Positions 60,633-64,000 of a DNA stretch of 64,000 nt are shown here, piece after piece. The position numbers were made by a program, and so were the translations under genes. Origin of the DNA: an uncultured Collinsella sp. (GTDB lineage: Bacteria; Actinomycetota; Coriobacteriia; Coriobacteriales; Coriobacteriaceae). Positions within the stretch are counted from its first letter, which is position 1. Every line of letters starts with the position of its first letter. The notes under the pieces were generated by a model, which searched no databases, had not been told where the DNA came from, and was given only the letters and a program-made list of their open reading frames with translations. Location of the stretch: NCBI GenBank assembly GCA_902493375.1, contig CABUPH010000009.1, positions 1 through 64,000 on the forward strand. The letters run 5' to 3'.

Positions 60633-60657
60633 GGTAGATGTTCCTCCGAACTAAGAA

Positions 60658-60723
60658 CCGAAGAGAGGTGCGCAGCCTTTATACGGCCTGTGGTATGCAA
60701 GCCAGGCATACGCACATCTTCGG
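60658..60723 (-). promoter_or_regulatory. Structured spacer between rpsQ and rplN
   Basis: CCGAAGA (60658-60664) pairs with TCTTCGG (60717-60723), extended by TGCG/CGCA; inside is GTATGC/GCATAC (60693-60711). The 118-nt spacer is the S10/spc junction, where some bacteria have a promoter; a TATAAA occurs within it but no good -35. Confidence 0.4.
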
Positions 60724-60750
60724 AAACGTACAAGTCGTAAGAGCGACTGC

Positions 60751-61011
60751 TTATTTAGCGCGCTCGACGACCTCGATGAGGCGCCAACGCTTCATCTTGG
60801 ACATAGGACGGGTCTCCATAACGCGGACGGTATCGCCCACGCCAGCCGTGCACTCCTCGTCGTGAGCGTGCAGCTTCTTGGAGCTGGTCATCATCTTGCC
60901 GTACTTGGGGTGACGCTTGCGCTCGGTGATGGTGACAACAATGGTCTTGGCACCGGAGACGGAGGTAACGACACCCGTACGGACCTTACGCGAGTTACGC
61001 GAATCAGTCAT
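60751..61011 (-). CDS. rpsQ: Ribosomal protein S17
   Basis: OB-fold 16S rRNA-binding protein, 86 residues: KVRTGVVTSVSGAKTIVVTI, ERKRHPKYGKMMTSSKKLHA and GDTVRVMETRPMSKMKRWRL. Confidence 0.98.
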   Translation of the reverse strand: MTDSRNSRKVRTGVVTSVSGAKTIVVTITERKRHPKYGKMMTSSKKLHAHDEECTAGVGDTVRVMETRPMSKMKRWRLIEVVERAK

Positions 61012-61027
61012 GTTCTCTCCTTAGGTC

Positions 61028-61243
61028 CTACTCGGCGACAGCGGACTTCTCCGCTGCGATCTCGCGGGCGCGCTGCTCCGTGAGGACGCGAGCGATGTCC
61101 TTCTTCACGGTGTTGACGCGAGCGGTGTTGTCCAGCTGGCTGGTGGCCATCTGGAAACGAAGGTTAAAGAGCTCGGCGCGCATTTCCTTCAGCTTCTCAA
61201 CGAGCTGAGCGTCCGAGAGCTCACGAATCTCTGCGGGCTTCAT
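61028..61243 (-). CDS. rpmC: Ribosomal protein L29
   Basis: A 71-residue exit-tunnel protein: EIRELSDAQLVEKLKEMRAE, LFNLRFQMATSQLDN and an Ala/Glu end. Its ATG shares one base with the rplP stop (TAATG). Confidence 0.97.
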   Translation of the reverse strand: MKPAEIRELSDAQLVEKLKEMRAELFNLRFQMATSQLDNTARVNTVKKDIARVLTEQRAREIAAEKSAVAE

Positions 61244-61746
61244 TAGTTCTCCTCCTTGGCGGCGGCGGCGTCCTCAGCAGCCCACTTGGCCTCGAGAGCG
61301 GCCTCCTCAGCCATCTCCTTCTCGATGCGCTGCTCAGCGTTCTTAGCAGCAACAATCTTGGTCTTGATGGGAAGCTTGTGCTGTGCAAGACGCAGAGCCT
61401 CGCGAGCGACCTCCTCGGGCACGCCCTTGACCTCGAACATGATGCGGCCGGGCTTGACGACGGCCACCCACTCCTCGGGGTTACCCTTACCAGAACCCAT
61501 GCGAGTCTCGGCAGGCTTCTTGGTGATGGGCTTATCGGGGAAGATCGTGATGTAGACACGACCGCCACGCTTCATGTAGCGGGTCATGGCAATACGAGCG
61601 GCCTCGATCTGACGGTTGGTGATCCAATGGGCCTCGAGAGCCTGGATACCAAACTCGCCGAAATGCAGCTCGGTATTACCCTTGGCCTGGCCCTTCATGG
61701 AGCCACGCTGCACCTTGCGGTGAAGAATACGCTTAGGGGCAAGCAC
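61243..61746 (-). CDS. rplP: Ribosomal protein L16
   Basis: A-site-proximal large-subunit protein, 167 residues; the core (RILHRKVQRGSMKGQAKGNT, GSGKGNPEEWVAVVKPGRIM) is followed by a ~30-residue Glu/Ala tail, longer than the 136 residues in E. coli. GTG start overlapping the rpsC stop by one base (TAGTG). Confidence 0.97.
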   Translation of the reverse strand: MLAPKRILHRKVQRGSMKGQAKGNTELHFGEFGIQALEAHWITNRQIEAARIAMTRYMKRGGRVYITIFPDKPITKKPAETRMGSGKGNPEEWVAVVKPGRIMFEVKGVPEEVAREALRLAQHKLPIKTKIVAAKNAEQRIEKEMAEEAALEAKWAAEDAAAAKEEN

Positions 61747-62456
61747 TACTGACCCCTCCTCTCGGAGTTACGACGACGAGGACGGGAAGAGCCCTCGAGT
61801 GCAGGGTTGGGAACAGGCTGGCCCGGGAGCTTCTCGCCCAGGTAGATCCAGACCTTCACGCCGCAAGCGCCCATGGTGGTGCTGGCGACAGCCGTGCCGT
61901 AGTCGATCTTGGCACGGAGGGTGTGCAGAGGCACGCGACCCTCGCGGTACCACTCACGACGGCCCATCTCGGCACCGCCGAGACGACCGGAGCACTGGAT
62001 ACGGATGCCCTTAGCGCCGGCCTTGCGGGCAGACTGGACAGCCTTGCGCATAGCGCGACGGAAGGCAACGCGGCCCTCGAGCTGCTCGGCGATAGACTGA
62101 GCAACGAGGTTGGCGTCGAGCTCGGGGCGCTTGATCTCGACAACGTCGACGGAGAGCTGGCCCTTGGAGACGCCAGCGACCTTCTCGAGCTCGGTGCGGA
62201 GGGTATCGATCTCGGCACCCTTCTTACCGATGACAACGCCGGGGCGAGCGGTGAGGATGATGACCTTCACCTTGTCGCCAGCGCGCTCGATCTCGACACG
62301 GGAGACAGCTGCGCGGGAAAGACGCTTCTCGAGGTACTTGCGGATCTCGAGATCGTTACCGAGGGTCTTAGCGTAATCCTTCTCTGCGAACCAGCGGGAG
62401 CGCCAGTTCTCGGTGATGCCAAGACGGAAGCCGGTGGGGTAGACTTTCTGACCCAT
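61746..62456 (-). CDS. rpsC: Ribosomal protein S3
   Basis: mRNA-entry-pore protein, 236 residues. MGQKVYPTGFRLGITENWRS, KH motif VIILTARPGVVIGKKGAEID and GARGVKVW-like GACGVKVWIYLGEKLPG. Confidence 0.98.
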   Translation of the reverse strand: MGQKVYPTGFRLGITENWRSRWFAEKDYAKTLGNDLEIRKYLEKRLSRAAVSRVEIERAGDKVKVIILTARPGVVIGKKGAEIDTLRTELEKVAGVSKGQLSVDVVEIKRPELDANLVAQSIAEQLEGRVAFRRAMRKAVQSARKAGAKGIRIQCSGRLGGAEMGRREWYREGRVPLHTLRAKIDYGTAVASTTMGACGVKVWIYLGEKLPGQPVPNPALEGSSRPRRRNSERRGQ

Positions 62457-62462
62457 ACAGCT

Positions 62463-62834
62463 TTACGCCTCCTTTCGAGGAGCAACGACGACGGTGATGT
62501 GGGAAGTACGCTTCAGAATGCGAGAAGCGGAACCCTTGGCGCGGGGACGGATGCGCTTAAGCGTCGGACCCTCGTCAACATAGGCAGCGGCGACAACCAG
62601 GTTGTCGGCACGCAGACCGTTGTTGTTCTCGGCGTTCGCAACGGCGGAACGGAGAACCTTCTCGACATCCACGGCGACGGCACGGTCGCAGAAGTGGAGG
62701 ATGTCGAAGGCCTGAGCAACAGGCTTGCGGCGGATCAGATCGACCACCAGGCGGGCCTTGCTGGGGGAAACACGCACGTACTTAGCGACGGCGCGAACCT
62801 CGGTGGCCTCAGTTTCAATAGACTTAGTTGCCAT
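62463..62834 (-). CDS. rplV: Ribosomal protein L22
   Basis: Exit-tunnel protein with the beta-hairpin lining the macrolide site, 123 residues: KYVRVSPSKARLVVDLIRRK, AVANAENNNGLRADNLVVAA and RPRAKGSASRILKRTSHITV. Confidence 0.98.
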   Translation of the reverse strand: MATKSIETEATEVRAVAKYVRVSPSKARLVVDLIRRKPVAQAFDILHFCDRAVAVDVEKVLRSAVANAENNNGLRADNLVVAAAYVDEGPTLKRIRPRAKGSASRILKRTSHITVVVAPRKEA

Positions 62835-62848
62835 TTACGGTTAACCCC

Positions 62849-63109
62849 CTATTTGGCCTTGTGGCCACGGAACGTACGAGTCGGCGCGAACTCGCCGAGC
62901 TTGTGACCAACCATGGACTCGGTAACATACACGGGCACATGCTTGCGGCCGTCGTGGACGGCGATGGTGTGACCAACCATCTCGGGGAAGATGGTGGACG
63001 CGCGGGACCAGGTCTTCACGACGTCCTTCTTGCCAGCCTCGTTCATCGCGGTGATACGCGAGAGAAGGCGAGTCTCCACGAACGGGCCCTTTTTGAGACT
63101 TCTGCTCAT
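62849..63109 (-). CDS. rpsS: Ribosomal protein S19
   Basis: Small-subunit head protein, 86 residues: MSRSLKKGPFVETRLLSRIT, RASTIFPEMVGHTIAVHDGR, VTESMVGHKLGEFAPTRTFR. Confidence 0.98.
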   Translation of the reverse strand: MSRSLKKGPFVETRLLSRITAMNEAGKKDVVKTWSRASTIFPEMVGHTIAVHDGRKHVPVYVTESMVGHKLGEFAPTRTFRGHKAK

Positions 63110-63141
63110 AAGTGCTTTCTCCTAAAACTCGGTATCCGAAA

Positions 63142-63972
63142 TTACTTCTTACGGCGACGAATGATGTGCTGGTTCGAGACCTTCTTCTTCTTGCGCGTAC
63201 GAAGGCCCTTCGTCGGCTTACCCCAGGGGGTAACAGAGGGACGACCAGAGGTGTGGTTCTTGCCCTCGCCACCGCCGTGCGGGTGGTCGACAGGGTTCAT
63301 GACGGTACCGCGGACGGTCGGGCGCACGTTCATGTGACGCTTACGGCCGGCCTTGCCGATGACGATGTTGGAGTGATCGGCGTTGCCGACCTCACCGACG
63401 GTGGCGCGGCAGGTAACGAGGATGCGGCGCATCTCGGAGGAAGGCATACGGACGATAGCGTACTTGCCCTCCTTACCCATCAGCTGGCAGGAGTTACCGG
63501 CGGAACGGGCGATAGCAGCGCCCTTGCCCGGCTGGAACTCGACGGCGTGGATGAGCGTACCGACGGGGATGTCGGCGAGGGGCAGAGCGTTGCCCGGCTT
63601 GATGTCGGCGTCAGAACCGGACATGATGGTCTGACCGACCTCGAGGCCCTTGGGGGCCAGGATGTAGCGCTTCTCACCGTCAGCGTAGTGCAGCAGAGCG
63701 ATGCGAGCGGAACGGTTCGGATCGTACTCGATCGTGGCAACCTTGGCGGGCACGCCGTCCTTGTTGCGCTTGAAGTCGATCACGCGGTAACGACGCTTCA
63801 CGCCGCCGCCCTGGTGGCGGGTGGTGATGCGGCCGTTGTTGTTACGACCGGCCTTCTTAGGCAGGGGCTCGAGAAGAGACTTCTCGGGCTTGGTGCAGGT
63901 GATCTCGGAGAAGTCGGAGATCGTCTGCCAACGCCTACCAGCGGAGGTCGGCTTAAGGTGCTTTACAGCCAT
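63142..63972 (-). CDS. rplB: Ribosomal protein L2
   Basis: Peptidyl-transferase-proximal protein, 276 residues: VKHLKPTSAGRRWQTISDFS, NNNGRITTRHQGGGVKRRYR and the conserved NPVDHPHGGGEGKN with its essential His. ATG at 63972 follows GAAAGGG; a TTG at 63987 is not needed. Upstream S10-operon genes lie beyond the window end. Confidence 0.98.
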   Translation of the reverse strand: MAVKHLKPTSAGRRWQTISDFSEITCTKPEKSLLEPLPKKAGRNNNGRITTRHQGGGVKRRYRVIDFKRNKDGVPAKVATIEYDPNRSARIALLHYADGEKRYILAPKGLEVGQTIMSGSDADIKPGNALPLADIPVGTLIHAVEFQPGKGAAIARSAGNSCQLMGKEGKYAIVRMPSSEMRRILVTCRATVGEVGNADHSNIVIGKAGRKRHMNVRPTVRGTVMNPVDHPHGGGEGKNHTSGRPSVTPWGKPTKGLRTRKKKKVSNQHIIRRRKK

Positions 63973-64000
63973 TACAATCCCTTTCAATAGGAATCCGTTA

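Overview
The window looks like chromosome from a high-GC, gut-type anaerobic actinobacterium of the Coriobacteriia; Collinsella is my best guess from the look of the proteins, the codon bias and the gene set. This is inference without a database search. No rRNA, tRNA or CRISPR array was seen.

Layout. (1) 1-5,100 is accessory: a secreted bacteriocin-like peptide with a fused two-half ABC permease and an ATPase (minus strand), a divergent DUF2975 membrane protein with a YozG-like repressor, and the C-terminal remnant of a tyrosine integrase. (2) 5,400-19,900 is housekeeping: ACT protein, citrate synthase, two HAD phosphatases, adenine deaminase, TyrRS, a U32 protein, a class A PBP, ArgR, a glycosyltransferase and TruA. 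(3) 19,964-29,688 (minus) is the lower ribosomal superoperon: rplE, rpsZ, rpsH, rplF, rplR, rpsE, rpmD, rplO, secY, adk, map, infA, rpmJ, rpsM, rpsK, rpsD, rpoA, rplQ, in transcription order. (4) 29,689-59,944 is a ~30 kb block without ribosomal genes. (5) 59,945-63,972 (minus) is the upper part of the same superoperon: rplB, rpsS, rplV, rpsC, rplP, rpmC, rpsQ, rplN, rplX. The S10-spc order is therefore cut exactly between L24 and L5. A terminator follows rplX, and a good promoter candidate precedes rplE.

Most of the 30 kb block (30.0-53.9 kb) is an anaerobic purine/urate catabolism cluster of the yge/ygf/yqe type: two nucleobase permeases, XdhC-like, YqeB, YqeC and a MocA-like cytidylyltransferase for the selenium/molybdenum cofactor, a xanthine dehydrogenase without a FAD domain, a four-cluster ferredoxin, YgfK, SsnA, a hydantoinase, YgeW, YgeY and diaminopropionate ammonia-lyase. 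Two paralogous YheO-type regulators face the catabolic genes, and RidA lies at the edge. The inferred flow is: purine import, hydroxylation by Xdh with electrons moving through ferredoxin and YgfK, ring opening by amidohydrolases, carbamoyl transfer, and release of pyruvate and ammonia from 2,3-diaminopropionate, with RidA clearing the enamine. The rest of the block holds a second U32 protein, an RluA-type synthase and a DeoR/oxidoreductase pair.

A family of palindromic GGGAC/GTCCC intergenic repeats recurs at 8.2, 9.3, 11.3, 29.9, 57.4 and 59.6-59.9 kb. Members lie at both edges of the 30 kb block, so repeat-mediated rearrangement is a testable explanation for the split operon.
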